Shown here piece by piece: positions 1-10,960 of a stretch of DNA of 64,000 nucleotides. Origin of the DNA: Meghimatium bilineatum. Lineage: Eukaryota > Mollusca > Gastropoda > Stylommatophora > Philomycidae. Position 1 is the stretch's first letter. Every line of letters starts with the position of its first letter. The notes beneath the pieces were generated by a model. The model did no database searches and had not been told where the DNA came from. It saw nothing but the letters and a program-made list of their open reading frames with translations. Location: assembly GCA_034231615.1 (NCBI GenBank), contig CM067315.1, forward strand, positions 9,757,915-9,821,914, read 5' to 3'. The position numbers and the translations under genes are program-made.

Positions 1-39
1 GCTGCAATGGTTACCAAACTAGATAAAATAAGAAATTAA

Positions 40-300
40 GAAATTAGGAAAAGAGTTGGTATAATATCATGTATCGAACATATTGAGAGACAGCAAGTAA
101 AATGGTTCGGTCACCTTATGAGAATGAAAACAAACCAAATACCAATAAGAGCATATAATACAAGAATATCCGGGCGTAAAGCCAAAGGTAGACCAAGAAA
201 ACGGTGGATAGAAAACATTAAGATAACCTTAAACAAACATGGACTAAATGCAACCTCGGCGACACATCTGGCCTTGAAACGACAGCTTAAGATACCACCC
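40..300 (+). mobile_element. LINE 3'-end fragment (RTE-like reverse transcriptase C-terminus)
   Basis: Open from codon 40 onward, the + strand reads a peptide with the hallmark tail of RTE-like LINE polyproteins: a VKWFGHLMRM block near 97-126 followed by a basic GRPRKRWIENI block near 187-220. In this family these blocks lie downstream of the reverse transcriptase palm. The copy has no start codon of its own, is cut off by a stop at 37-39, and continues only as weakly related sequence to about 360. I read it as a dead, 5'-truncated insertion. The family identity is established knowledge of LINE tails; the exact clade is inference. Confidence 0.75.
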
Positions 301-360
301 CTACGCTTAACCGCAAGTGTGAATGCGATCAACAATCATTCACCTGGGGAAAGACAATAG

Positions 361-944
361 ACAATAATGATTATGTGGTTTTAGTGACATTTCTTCACAA
401 ATGGTCACTGAAAATGATGGTATCATAGCCTCATTCTTTTCAAAAATCAATTTTCACACGTAAAGCAGAGTGGATATCGTTTATTTTGCAGGATTAACAA
501 TTTCGTATTTAAAATATTGAACACTAAACCGGGGACACATATTTTTGGACAGCATCTTATGTGCCATGATTGATTATTCTGGTGTCAAACTGCCTGCTGT
601 AAAATGGGAAGAGTAAAACATATTTTCAGAAACAGCACTAGAGAATTCTGTCTGAACAGACGTGCAAATAGACTGATTGGTTGAAATGTATATGGCCAAT
701 GCCAAGTGACAATGACAACATGAACACATTTTTTGCAGGACACATCAATCCTGTATCTTTCATTTTCAAAAAAAAACATGCGAGAGTCAATAGTCATTTA
801 AACCGTGTCAGATACCAGCATTACCCATTTGTAGATACTGTTCCCATCCAAAGAAAACAGTGGAACATCTCTTTAATTACTGCCCTTCCTTGTCAATTAC
901 CAGGAAAAAATTGTGTGCAGACACCTTTAAGAGTTACTAACTCA
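361..944. other. No recognisable feature
   Basis: AT-rich unique-looking sequence. An open frame at 681-1040 (+) has no recognisable domain and runs into the repeat that begins at 959, so I do not call it a gene. Confidence 0.5.
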
Positions 945-958
945 TTTAGTCAACTTCA

Positions 959-1373
959 TTGCCTTTATATTGAGGTTATCTTATTATATAAGCTTCATGG
1001 CACGTCATCTATACAATCCCGTAGTCGTAACCTTCGATAACAGTTACCATGTTGTTCCGACAGGCCGACGTTGTGCTTGAACTAGTTATGGGCACGGCGT
1101 GGGTGGGCGGAACAACAAAGAAACCTGTCACAAGGGTCTGAGTTGTGCCCTGATGTTGTCGACGTCTGTTTCGGCAGCATTAGACTCGAAACACCATCGA
1201 GTCGGATGGCTGCTGGAACAGAGAGCGGAACACTTATGGGAATGCCCCACGTGCTGTGAGGCCAGTCTCTAATCAAGAATCAAGAAGAATTCATTGTTAT
1301 TTAGGACATTTAAAGAAACACGATATTTTATGTGTATGTGAGCTATTTGGCACCATTCAATGTCGACCAATCC
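959..1373 (+). mobile_element. Dispersed repeat F1, copy 1, with 14-bp target-site duplication
   Basis: A 415-bp copy of an unclassified family also present at 6988-7343 (-), 16518-16932 (+), 36097-36236 (+) and 40152-40535 (+). It is flanked by identical 14-mers, TTTAGTCAACTTCA, at 945-958 and 1374-1387. This copy lacks the family 5' end seen in the others (which starts CGCATGCGGTTGC). Shared internal landmarks are CTTCATGGCACGTCATCTAT and CTAATCAAGAATCAAGAAGAA. A direct repeat of this length suggests LINE-driven insertion. I see no conserved reading frame. Confidence 0.75.
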
Positions 1374-1623
1374 TTTAGTCAACTTCAGAAGATCTCCACA
1401 TTCTTAAGAATGACATTGAACTACCAGGAGTTCAACTACTCGGCAGCAATTGATATCGACAACAACAACATCGACCAATATAGTACCTGGATCATATCAG
1501 TTACGCAGATACATTGAAAAGAAAGGGAGAATTACAAATAATGTCATTTCTCCGTTTCTGTGTGTTTTTTTACTGACCTCCTTCATAAATGGTCACATAA
1601 TTTCGATTGATTCCTAGCCTTAA

Positions 1624-1826
1624 TGAAAATCAATGTTCACACATCAATTACAATGGAAATCAACGTTCACACATCAAGTGCAATTGAAATCAACGTTCAC
1701 ACATCAAGTGTAATGGAAATCAACGTTCACACATCAAGTGCAATGGACATCAACGTTCACACATCAAGTGTAATTGACATCAATCTGCACACATCAAGTG
1801 CAATGGAAATCAATGTTAAATCAACA
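1624..1826. repeat. Minisatellite, 30-bp unit, about 6.7 copies
   Basis: Units line up exactly two per 60 bases with core ATCAACGTTCACACATCAAG. Because 30 is divisible by 3, a frame stays open and repeats EINVHTSS(A/V)M; I regard this as a by-product. Confidence 0.9.
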
Positions 1827-1993
1827 AGGACAATGAAAATTGTTTATTTAGAAGGAAAAACAATGAACTATATTGAACATGATACTAAGGACACATTTTG
1901 GACAGTTTCTTCTGCCACGCCTGACGATAGAAGCTGTACACACAACAGTATGACTGACGAAAACTCCCCGGCAGTCTGCTATACTCGCCAAAA

Positions 1994-2348
1994 AGTAATC
2001 GAATAAAAAAATATATTATAAATATAATATCAAATACACGTTATTCACGATAGAGCACTTTCTCCTTCCGTAAGTTACATTGATTACAAAAAAATGAATG
2101 TCCAGGTTTCACTGCATCTGTAAGCCAACGTTTGCTGTTATGAAATGTTCTAGATTTTTCCGTTTTAATACAGTTAAAAATGATTTCATCAGAAGCTTGC
2201 CACTGGTTTTAATAATCCTACTTCTGTCAGGTTTCAGATAGAGATCAATCAATGTCCTCCTGTTTCATTGTCCATAAAAGTATTAAGTATTTTAATTATT
2301 GTATTTGCTATATGATTGTTAATTTTTCGTAAAACTCTTTCGCCCAAC
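1994..2348. other. No recognisable feature
   Basis: AT-rich sequence between two minisatellites; no coding signal or repeat recognised. Confidence 0.5.
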
Positions 2349-2580
2349 TGACTTTACATTGTCTGTCTGATGTCCCCTTGACACTAAACTGTCTGTCTGA
2401 TGTCCCCTTGACTCTACATTGTCTCTCCGATGTTTCCATGACTCTATATTGTCTGTATGATGGCCCTTTGACTCTACATTGTCTGTCTGATGTCCCTTTG
2501 ACTCTACATTGTCTGTCTGATGTTTCCATGACTCTACATTGTCTGTCTGATGTCCCTTTGACTCTACATTGTCTGTCTGT
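2349..2580. repeat. Minisatellite, 30-bp unit, about 7.7 copies
   Basis: Core CTCTACATTGTCTGTCTGATG recurs every 30 bp, with TGTCCC and TGTTTCC variants alternating. Confidence 0.9.
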
Positions 2581-2599
2581 TCGATAAAATAATAACCGA

Positions 2600-2853
2600 G
2601 GGTTCTTGTTTAGAAAGAGGCGTGCCTACCTGTTTGATTATTTCCCTTGGCAATGTTTGTCATTTTATGTTTACCTTTATGTATTTTAATATTAATTTAT
2701 TTAGGGTTAGAGTTAAGGTTAGTTATGTAAAACAAACTCTTCTAACTCTAAAGTAATTAATATTTAAATTAATTGTTGATTAATTATGAATATGGTATTT
2801 AGATTAATTAACCGTAAACGAAGCTGGTAAGCACGTATTCCAAACAAGAACCC
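2600..2853. mobile_element. MITE-like inverted-repeat element, copy 1
   Basis: A 254-bp AT-rich element with perfect 12-bp terminal inverted repeats (GGGTTCTTGTTT at the left, its complement at 2842-2853) that continue imperfectly inward. Its interior (TTATTTAGGGTTAGAG, then GTTATGTAAAACAAAC) resembles the interior of the element at 35733-35989. There is no transposase. The superfamily is not determined because I see no clear target-site duplication. Confidence 0.6.
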
Positions 2854-2929
2854 CCAAGCTTGCGAGGTCGGCAGAAAACCCTGCTTACAATTATGAAACT
2901 GAGTAAGATTGCGGTGGTGGATAGGAAAC

Positions 2930-2982
2930 ACATAGGAAAAACATAGGAAACACATAGGAAAAACATAGGAAACACAGGAATT
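2930..2982. repeat. Short tandem repeat, about 22-bp unit
   Basis: Alternating ACATAGGAAA and CACATAGGAAA words. Confidence 0.7.
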
Positions 2983-3007
2983 TACAACAAAAATACACTT
3001 TCAAAGC

Positions 3008-3117
3008 ACAACCTCATTAAAGGAATTCGAACCCATATCCTCTAGAGCTCAAAGGCTTATCCAGTGCACTTTTCCCCGAACATAACTCACATTTCTCAAC
3101 AACTGCGCCACGGGATA
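3008..3117 (-). mobile_element. tRNA-derived SINE head
   Basis: The minus strand shows a pol III A-box-like stretch (GTGGCGCAGTTGTTGAG) followed about 70 bp later by a B box (GGTTCGAATTCC), as in tRNA-derived SINE promoters. The cloverleaf is not maintained, so it is not a functional tRNA gene. Confidence 0.6.
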
Positions 3118-3119
3118 TC

Positions 3120-3769
3120 CCCACAACGTATAGTAAATATCTTATTCACGTTTTACAATTGTACTATCAATAACAAATCACATTGAATATATATCAGCAG
3201 TGTTAAGAAATCCCTTCATTCCATCTAGTTTATCTGTCTGTAATCAGAGGTGTCGACATTGTTAACCCTGCTCAGCCTATTTCATTCTTCGACATTCTCC
3301 CATCTTCTTGGTTACATTTGTTCGTTGCGGGTTCCATTCAACGCCAGACTAGACAACGTGTCACCCAAAAACCTGACTCGTCCCCTGCGCCCCCCCCCAA
3401 GACTTGTATTGATCAGTAGTAACGTAGAATTGAAAAAGTAAACTTTGCCACAGATCACGTGATAGTTTTAAAAAACGTGGTCTGGAAATACATCTATCTT
3501 TCATCACGTTTATTTCTCTGTCTGTTATTTATTTATCCTTACATTTACCTCCTGGGTATTCTCTTATCTGGTTTTCCACCGCGAAACGTTATTTGAATAA
3601 TTACATCAGGCGCCTCAAATCAATTTCATGATTACATTGGCAGCATACTCGTCTAAAATATGGCGCCTCCCTCGTCGTTCATTGAGGACCTGCTCTCTTG
3701 AGAGGTCAAGTTTAAATCTTCTCCTTAAATTAAGTCAATCAATATAAGATAATACTGCGCGTAACGTAA
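3120..3769. other. No recognisable feature
   Basis: AT-rich sequence with a short C-run near 3390. No supported gene. Confidence 0.5.
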
Positions 3770-4680
3770 CAACAATTGTACTTATGTAAAACACAGGTTT
3801 GTAGAACGTCAGACTTAGACACGACGGACTATCACAAAACTAGGTGGTTATGATATGCATACAAGAAAACATCCAAATTATAACACACAAAATATATTCA
3901 ATGTTTCGACCAATAGGCTTTTATCAAGATACGTAGAAAAGATCAAAAGACGACGAATAGAAATGATCAAAACGCACACACGTGTCCAACTGAAATATGG
4001 AAGTGAGATATCGGAAGGAAAGGAACAGGAAGTACATAAAAAATGTAAAAATAGATGGAACAAAACAAACAAAAATATTACGTAAATGACAGAACAAAAT
4101 GAATAAAGATAAAGACCTCAACAACCGAGAACTAGACAAAAGAGTGGTCGGAATTTAGTCCTAAGGGCTTGAGGATAACTAACTAAAAATAAGACGATTT
4201 TCTAGAGCTTACCTAGATCTAACATCGGTGGGGCAGGATCTGATGGGAGTGACCTGAATATCAAGAGCACCATGATGGCCAACGCCGTTGAAGTGTGTGG
4301 CAACAGGAGTAGGTGTTCTGTGCTTGATGGCATGAAGATGGTTACAAAAGCGATCGCTCAGTCTTAAGCCGGTTTCCCCGATGTACTATTTGCCACAGCG
4401 TTTACTTAAGATCCCGTAAATAACATTACGGGATTCACATATAAAGGCCTCATTGATGGAGAAAGTTGCCTTGGGAAATGAAAAGGAGCGCATGTGAACC
4501 ATATAAGGACAAAATAGCAACGACCGCATGGGCAACGAACAGTACCAAAATGGTCGGGAACAGAAGGCTTAAGGTGGCTATGGACCAAGATGTCCTTCAG
4601 ATTTTTGTCGCGCCTATAGGCCACCAGAGGTAAGTCCTGGAAAGCGGCACGCGTGTGAGGATCAGACTGGAGAAGGAATA
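3770..4680 (-). mobile_element. Penelope-like element A (C-terminal RT, GIY-YIG domain and 3' flank)
   Basis: Read on the minus strand from about 4680 down. First comes the end of the reverse transcriptase region with the block VAYRRDKNLKDILVHSHLK (near 4560-4625), typical of Penelope-like elements. Next is a linker with a CPCGRCYF motif, then a GIY-YIG endonuclease-like domain near 4205-4440 (SRNVIY, KRCGK, YIGETGLRLSDRF, then HLHAIKH). One in-frame TAG at 4386-4388 replaces the residue that is Gln in copy B; frame breaks occur upstream. The 3' flank (3780-4130) matches the flank of copy B. Penelope elements encode an RT fused to a GIY-YIG nuclease; this copy is dead. Confidence 0.85.
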
Positions 4681-4694
4681 ATGTTTAAGCAAGA

Positions 4695-5226
4695 TACCAC
4701 CAATACCAGTATCACCAATACCAGTATCATCAATACCAGTATCACCAATACCAGTATCATCAATACCAGTATCATCAATACCAGTATCATCAATACCAGT
4801 ATCATCAATACCAGTATCATCAATACCAGTATCACCAATACCAGTATCATCAATACCAGTATCATCAATACCAGTATCATCAATACCAGTATCACCAATA
4901 CCAGTATCATCAATACCAGTATCACCAATACCAGTATCATCAATACCAGTATCATCAATACCAGTATCACCAATACCAGTATCATCAATACCAGTATCAT
5001 CAATACCAGTATCACCAATACCAGTATCATCAATACCAGTATCATCAATACCAGTATCATCAATACCAGTATCATCAATACCAGTATCATCAATACCAGT
5101 ATCATCAATACCAGTATCATCAATATCAGTATCATCAATACCAGTATCATCAATACCAGTATCATCAATACCAGTATCATCAATACCAGTATCATCAATA
5201 CCAGTATCATCAATACCAGTATCATC
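4695..5226. repeat. Minisatellite, 15-bp unit, about 35 copies
   Basis: Units AATACCAGTATCATC, with an ATCACC variant scattered through the array. The unit is a multiple of 3, so frames on both strands stay open for 200 codons (for example repeated IINTS on + and DDTGI on -). No coding role is inferred. It abuts the 5' break of Penelope copy A. Confidence 0.95.
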
Positions 5227-5328
5227 GTGGTGGCGCTTAGTATCATCATCATCATAGCAGGGGAAGATATATAAAACAAGTTTCTCTATTGAAACATTCA
5301 AAATACACAACATCGTTCTTGTTAAGTT

Positions 5329-5785
5329 AGAGTTCGATTCTGGGATTTCTCTGAAGCTCGTGTTAATTTAGAGTTCGATTCTGGGATTTCTCTGAAGCTC
5401 GTGTTAATTTAGAGTTCGATTCTGGGATTTCTCTGAAGCTTGTGTTAAGTTAGAGTTCGATTATAGGATTTCTCTGAAGCTCGTGTTGAGGTAGAGTTCG
5501 ATTCTGGGATGTCTCTGAAGCTAGTGTTAAGTTAGAGTTCTTCTTCTTCTTCTTCAGCGTTCATTCTCAAACTCCTGCTGGATCTCTATTGCAGTAGGAC
5601 AATGGCCCTTTTAGATTTCCAGCAGGATATAGTCCAGAGAATGGAAATGCGTTGTGTCGCCGTTTTATTTGTGCCAATGGCCCAACACATCCGTCTTCGG
5701 CGGAGTTAGAGTTCGATTCTGGGATTTCTCTGAAGTTCGTGTTAAGTTAGAGTTTGATTCTGAGATGTCTCTGAAATTCTGTTCT
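5329..5785. repeat. Minisatellite, 41-bp unit, about 7 copies, interrupted by a SINE-like insertion
   Basis: AGAGTTCGATTCTGGGATTT begins units at 5329, 5370, 5411, 5452, 5493 and 5534, exactly 41 apart, and again at 5708 and 5749. The gap is the F2 insertion. Confidence 0.92.
5541..5703 (-). mobile_element. SINE-like family F2, copy 1
   Basis: A 163-bp element with its (GAA)n tail at the left, that is, on the minus strand. It is bordered by AGTTAGAGTTC at 5530-5540 and 5704-5714. Removing the element plus one border copy restores the 41-bp array in register. Landmarks shared with the other F2 copies are GTTCATTCTCAAACTCC near the tail and CCAATGGCCCAACACATCCG near the head. No reading frame or pol III box is recognised. 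Confidence 0.85.
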
Positions 5786-6109
5786 AATTACAAAATAAAT
5801 GGTATTAGTTCTATACAACAACTCTTAATAATATTGGGGCATGGCCGTCTGTGGTAGAAGACATTAGCATATATTTAATTAGACCTTCATTCGTTACTCT
5901 TTCTAATTATTGTCGTGGTTTATGTTGGTCACTATTTATATACTTGGAATTGCATGCACAGAATAACCATGGCGACTTCAAATATATAAAAAGTGACGAT
6001 CAGAAAGCCCGAAAATAATTTTAAAATCGTAACGAATGACGGCCTAATAAATTATGTGCACAGGTCTCCTATACTGTAGGAGATCACGATTGGGGACCAT
6101 GTAGTTGTA
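5786..6109. other. No recognisable feature
   Basis: AT-rich sequence without recognised genes or repeats. Confidence 0.5.
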
Positions 6110-6123
6110 TGGACTGTGGATCA

Positions 6124-6345
6124 AATAGCAATATAGCAAATATCAAATAGCAAATAGCAAAATGACAAATAGCAAAATGACATCAAATAGCAAAATGACA
6201 AATAGCAAATCAAATAGCAAATAGTGGATCAAATAGCAAAATGACACTTCAAATAGTGGATCAAATAGTGGATTTGATCCACAAATATGACACTTCAAAT
6301 ATAATAGTGGATTTGATCCACAAATAGTGGATCAAATAGCAAAAT
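6124..6345. repeat. Irregular short tandem repeat (AAATAGC / TGGATCAAATAG)
   Basis: Words CAAATAGCAAAATGACA and TGGATCAAATAG alternate irregularly. The array lies between an apparent left target-site duplicate (6110-6123) and RTE coding sequence. Confidence 0.75.
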
Positions 6346-6972
6346 TACACTTCAAATACCTCGGATCCAGTATATGCAGCGATAGTAAATGCAAAGCAGA
6401 ACTAAAAATAAGGCTGGAGATGGCTTTAGCGTCCTTGTCAAGGATAACTGTGATTTGGAAAAGCAACATCAGTGTTGGAGTGAAAATAAAACTGTATAGG
6501 TCGCTGGTGCTTTCTGTTGTGTTGTATGGTTGTGAGAGTTGGACACTCACTGCGGACATGGAGAGATGATTACAGGCTTTCGAGTATAAATGCTACAGAA
6601 GAATTCTACGAATTTCCTATAGGGAACATAAGACCAATATGTACGTAAGAAATAAAGTAGAGATGTGTGCAGGTGTCCAGGAGTCATTGCTTTCAATAGT
6701 GAAACGACGAAAACTAGCATGGTTCGGACATGTATGCAGGCACGATTCCTTGTCAAAAACAATATTGCAGGGAACTGTCGAGGGTGGAAGAAGCAGAGGA
6801 GGACAAATAAAGACATGGACAGACAACATCAAGGAATGGACAGGGCTAGATATTTCCACACTCATCCGCATCGCTGAGGATAGAATTCGCTGGAGGACTC
6901 TGTGTGCTGAAGCATCCAATGTGGTACCCCTACGACCCTGAAGGGTTATGGGTTTATTGATTGATTGATTGA
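6346..6972 (+). mobile_element. RTE-like LINE, 3' part, one in-frame stop
   Basis: One + frame runs from 6327 to a TGA at 6939-6941, broken only by a TGA at 6567-6569. Visible blocks are FKYLGSSICSDSKC, LYRSLVLSVVLYGCESWTL (palm/thumb), FEYKCYRRILRISYREHKTN, LAWFGHVCRHDSL, then a basic RSRGGQIKTWTDNI tail ending NVVPLRP. These are in the usual order for the RTE/BovB C-terminal half. The stop probably comes from a CGA-to-TGA change. The 3' end carries a (TTGA)n tail at 6957-6972. A TGGACTGTGG-type duplicate sits at 6110-6123 and 6973-6987. The copy is inactive but well preserved. Confidence 0.9.
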
Positions 6973-6987
6973 TGGACTGTGGGATCA

Positions 6988-7343
6988 GGATTAGTCGACA
7001 TTGAATGGTGCCAAATAGCTCCCATACACATAAAATATCGTGTTTCTTTAAATGTCCAAAATAACAATGAATTCTTCTTGATTCTTCTTAGAAAACTGGC
7101 CTCACAGCACGTGGGGCTTTCCAATAAATACTCCGCCCTTTGTTCCAGCAGCCATTCGACTCGATAGTGTTTCGAGTCAAATGCCGCCGAAACTGACGTC
7201 GACATCAGGGAACAACTCTGACCCGTGCGACATATTTCTTTGTTGTTCCGCCCACCCATGCCGAGCCCGTAACTAGTTCAAGCACAACGTCGGTCTGTTG
7301 GAACAACATGATAACTTTTATCGAAGGTTACGACTACGGATAG
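6988..7343 (-). mobile_element. Dispersed repeat F1, copy 2
   Basis: Reverse-complement match to copy 1 (959-1373), starting GGATTAGTCGACATTGAATG and ending near TTATCGAAGGTTACGACTAC. It lies directly against the right duplicate of the RTE insertion. Confidence 0.85.
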
Positions 7344-7553
7344 CAATGAAGCAAATGATAAAAAGGGGCAATGTACCTGATCATAGAATGTTGGAAATGG
7401 TTAAAGGGGAGAAAGTGAGTCCTCTATGCAAATACAGGAGAACTCACAAATGATGATGATGATGATGTTCCTCCCTCGCAAGCGAAGATGAGCATGGCAT
7501 AAAAACATTAAATGCGATGGAAAACAATTAATAATAATTATTAAAATTGGTAA
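7344..7553. other. Spacer with (GAT)n microsatellite
   Basis: The GATGATGATGATGATG tract near 7452-7467 probably belongs to the 3' end of the minus-strand RTE copy to its right, as short trinucleotide tails are usual for RTE elements. Confidence 0.45.
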
Positions 7554-7970
7554 TTAACTAATTTGGTTTGTGAGTTCGTAGATGCAGGATGAGTCCGATT
7601 CGTGCACGGAAAGTTCTATTGCAGTGCATGCAGGAGTGCTGAAGGTTCGGGTAGGAGAATTTACGGATTTGTCCTTCCGCTTCTTGCGCTTGTGGATTGC
7701 CCGTAGTGTTCTTTCTTTTTCAAATTTCGTGATGCCAGCAGTGATCTGGGTGTGCCAGGCTGAGCGGTCAAGTGTTGTAGTCTCCCAGGAACTATGATCG
7801 ATGCTGCAGTGCTTGAGAGAGCTTTTTACGTGATCCTTGAAGCGCTTTTTCTGCCCTCCACTTGAACGTTTACCTTCGCACAGCTCCCCATAGAATAATC
7901 TCTTTGGAAGGCTCTTGTCTAGCATACGGACGATGTGGCCAGTCCAGCGAAGTTGGGACCTAGTCAGCAT
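7554..7970 (-). mobile_element. RTE-like LINE C-terminal fragment
   Basis: A minus-strand frame of 138 codons starts MLTRSQLRWTGHIVRM, followed by KRLFYGELCEGKRSSGGQKK, KDHVKSSLKHC, then a DRSAWHTQITAGITKFEKER block and a basic end. This block order (W-T/F-GHVVRM, LFYGEL..GKR..GGQKKR, D..W) is widespread in animal RTE-type LINEs, including those of molluscs. The frame is intact but lacks the catalytic RT and the endonuclease. It is a 5'-truncated insertion, not a host gene. Confidence 0.88.
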
Positions 7971-8308
7971 TGCATAAACTCACAAATAACAACTAAGACA
8001 GTCAACTTCTATCTATCTATTGTCATTTACATTTCTGCCGTTAAGCGTCGTGGGGGGGGAGGGGAAGGAGTTGGAGTTGTCTATCTTTGGCCATGTGGCT
8101 CGCACTGGACATGGTCAGACACGGTCTCTTTAAGGTTTCTTTGATTGTCTCTTCGCATCTAATTCTTGCTCAGAATATCATTCCGTGTAGCCCAATCTTC
8201 TGATGAAATTATATAGTTTTACATGGATGACGGAATGACAAGCAGAAAGTTTATAACTTCACGGAGCAAATGAGCTAAGGATATTATTGACAAGAAACTA
8301 TGGATTCG
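7971..8308. other. No recognisable feature
   Basis: Contains a short G-rich run near 8050. No gene or repeat recognised. Confidence 0.45.
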
Positions 8309-8420
8309 AGCTTAACAAGAACTTTGGGATGAGATAGAAACTAGGGATGTTAGCTTAACAAGAACTTTGAGATGAGATAGAAACTAGGAATGTTAACTTA
8401 ACAAGAGATTCGAGATGAGT
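8309..8420. repeat. Tandem repeat, about 43-bp unit, 2.5 copies
   Basis: CTTAACAAGAACTTTG and GATGAGATAGAAACTAGG recur. Confidence 0.8.
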
Positions 8421-9247
8421 TAACGACAATATACTATATCATGTATGTTCCCTGATAACTTTATTTTGTATTCTTTATTATTATTCTATTTTAATTCAGT
8501 TTTACTCTAGTCGGCCATGCTAATCTGAAAGTACTATATCCGGTCACGCCGTCTAACGTGGACCACTTGTATTGAGTCAAGCTCTTTTTTAACTGCAGTC
8601 GTTAGTCCAATTTAGTTATACAGAGCATTGTGGGCAACAACAAAAATGAAAGTTGTGATTCAGCGAACCACATCGTTCAAAGCCTATCAGAGCTCTAAGT
8701 ACTGTATGCAATAGGGTTCTCAAGCTCATAAATCAAACCCCATCAAGGCCATCACCTTGAACTGGTGATGCGGCTTAGTCCAGCCAAAAGAGAACGGAAA
8801 TTAAGATGGCGCATGTCATCTCATATATCGAGCATCATCGTCACTATATAGGTCCTCAGTCTTTCCTAAGCAAGCACAGGTGCTGAAGTCGGCCAATATG
8901 CGCACCCTTAACCATAGTATCACGCTAAACGCAACATGTACAGACCGTTACTTCTTGGAACTTCAAGGGATTAATGCTTTCATGTGCACACAAACAAAAA
9001 CGAACAACTGAATCCATGACCAATCTAATAAGGTAGCCCATATCTGAGGTAAATCAATTTTTATGTTAATATCTTTACTGTTAATAATTGTTTAAAATTG
9101 AATATTAAAAAAATTGTTTTTTTATCAGCAAGGGTGATAATCGGTACATTACTAAGTTATATTTGTGTATATTAAAGAGTACTTTCCCTTTGATATTTTC
9201 AAATTTATGCTGACCTGTATTTATGACGACAGTTAATCAACTTTGCT
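8421..9247. other. No recognisable feature
   Basis: AT-rich sequence, some homopolymer A/T near 9100. I see no supported gene or repeat. Confidence 0.5.
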
Positions 9248-9526
9248 GCCCGTGTGTTGACGAGCCGGAAAGGGGAGCAAAGAATAGTAACACTGTTTAC
9301 CTTCCACGCATGTCGTAAAAGGCGATTAAGGTGGTTATGGGACGGAGTTGGCTGTCACATCCCATATAGGGTCAGTGACCCAAAGCCATGCTGATGTAGG
9401 ATGTGTCAGACCAAAATGCGCAGATATCGCAGCAATGTTGTAAACCATGACACAGCGCATTCCGTTCTCCGGACTACATCCTGCTAATCTGCAGGAGTTT
9501 GAGAACGAACGCAGAAGACGAAGAAT
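9248..9526 (+). mobile_element. SINE-like family F3, copy 1
   Basis: A 279-bp copy aligning end to end with the full-length copy at 46165-46444. Landmarks are CCCGTGTGTTG at the head, GTCAGTGACCCAAAGCCATG in the middle, GATATCGCAGCAATG, then a 3' module CTCCGGACTACATCCTGC to GAGTTTGAGAACGAACGC with a GAAGACGAAGAA tail. Confidence 0.85.
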
Positions 9527-9792
9527 GTCATCTTCACAACGACGGTTGGCTGCAACGGGCTGCCAACATTTTCTGCCTCTTGACGTGGTAGTGCAATCTG
9601 CTAAATTGTTTCATGTCCATCTCATAATGTTTCTCTACCAATTTTATCTCTGCATATCTGTTGCTCGCCGACCCTCGACTCTACGAATCAGTAGTTTTCA
9701 CCAAGGTCTGTTAATTTATCCATAATATTTTATTTTATTTCCTTTAGTAGTTTTCTTCATGCCTTTTTTTGGTATCATATAAAGAGAAATAA

Positions 9793-9995
9793 AAACATGG
9801 AAAGATTAATAGCTGAAGGTAGAGTTAACGGCAACATGGGAAGAGAGAGACCAAGACGACGATGGTACAGTGATATATCAGATTGTTTAAACATGTCTCT
9901 AGCTGCGACAGGTCAAATCGTATAAAATATCGGAGTATTCAGAGAATCCATAAGGAAGAAAACGTTCTGGAAAGAATATGTCACATGTTGATGGC
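9793..9995 (+). mobile_element. RTE-like LINE tail fragment
   Basis: The + strand reads MGRERPRRRWYSDISDCLNM followed, after a stop at 9922-9924, by FRESIRKKTFWKEYVT. The same ending FWKEYVT occurs in the minus-strand fragment at 59319-59460, so both derive from one LINE family. Confidence 0.75.
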
Positions 9996-10009
9996 CTGCA
10001 TTTTCTAGA

Positions 10010-10430
10010 TTAACACCATTTATTTCCAATAACACCATTTATTTCCAATAACACCATTTATTTCCAATAACACCATTTATTTCCAATAACACCATTTATT
10101 TCCAATAACACCATTTATTTCCAATAACACCATTTATTTTCAATAACACCATTTATTTCCAATAACACCAGTAATTTACACTAACACCAGTCCTTTCCAT
10201 TAGCATCAGTTCTTTCCATTAAAACAAATCCATTCAATTAACTAGTCATTTCCACTAATAGTAGTTCTTTCCATTAACACCAATTCTTTTCATTAACATC
10301 AATTATTTCCATTAACATCAATTATTTCCATTAACACCAATTCTTTTCATTAACATCAATTATTTCCATTAACATCAATTATTTCCATTAACATCAGTTC
10401 TTTTTAAGTCCATACCAGTAATACATGTCC
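10010..10430. repeat. Minisatellite, 19-bp unit, degenerating rightward
   Basis: TAACACCATTTATTTCCAA is near-perfect to about 10170 (8 copies), then decays into variants such as TTAACATCAATTATTTCCA. Confidence 0.9.
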
Positions 10431-10479
10431 TTTACATTAATACAATTCCATTCCAGTAACCTAGATGTACCTGGATCCA

Positions 10480-10913
10480 GCCAATTCCTCTGTATGGATG
10501 TGAAGCGTGGACGATAGCCCACAGAAAATCTCAAAAGTGAGCTGGCGACAACTGAGAGATGGGGTTTTTTTTAGAAGAATGATGCAAATTTTGTGGACAG
10601 ACAAGAAAACTAACAAAGAAGTTCTCAGAGATGCTGGAGTAAAACTAACAATTATAGTAAAATTAGAAGCAGACAGTCAAGAATTTTAGGGCACATAATG
10701 TGGAGGGCAATACTTGAACATTTAGTAACCAACAGAAAAATCAAGGAGAGAAGAGACAAAGGTAGACACCGAGAAGAATTTCTTCATGGGTTGCCACTGT
10801 GGCACGAGAGAATATCATATACTGAACTTATTAAGGACACAAGAGATATATAGTTGTGGATTAACATGATCGCCCACGCCAATCGGCATGGTACTTGGAT
10901 TGATTGAATGTCT
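10480..10913 (+). mobile_element. Decayed RTE-like LINE 3' end
   Basis: Across several frames the + strand reads PLYGCEAWTI near 10485, a KEVLRDAGVK block near 10615, YLEHLVTNRKIKERRDKGRH near 10710-10775, LPLWHERISYTELIKDTRD near 10790-10850, and a terminal NMIAHANRHGTW before an ATTGATTGA tail. This is a complete C-terminal block order, but with several frameshifts and stops. It is the donor-like relative of the copy interrupted by the 30-bp array at 63063-63838. Confidence 0.82.
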
Positions 10914-10960
10914 ATACGCTTGAATTATTTCAAGAAGCAACTACATAGTAGCTGTGATTA

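Noticed and set aside
681-1040. 119-codon + open frame as a gene
   Set aside because: No recognisable domain, no splice context, and its end overlaps the F1 repeat.
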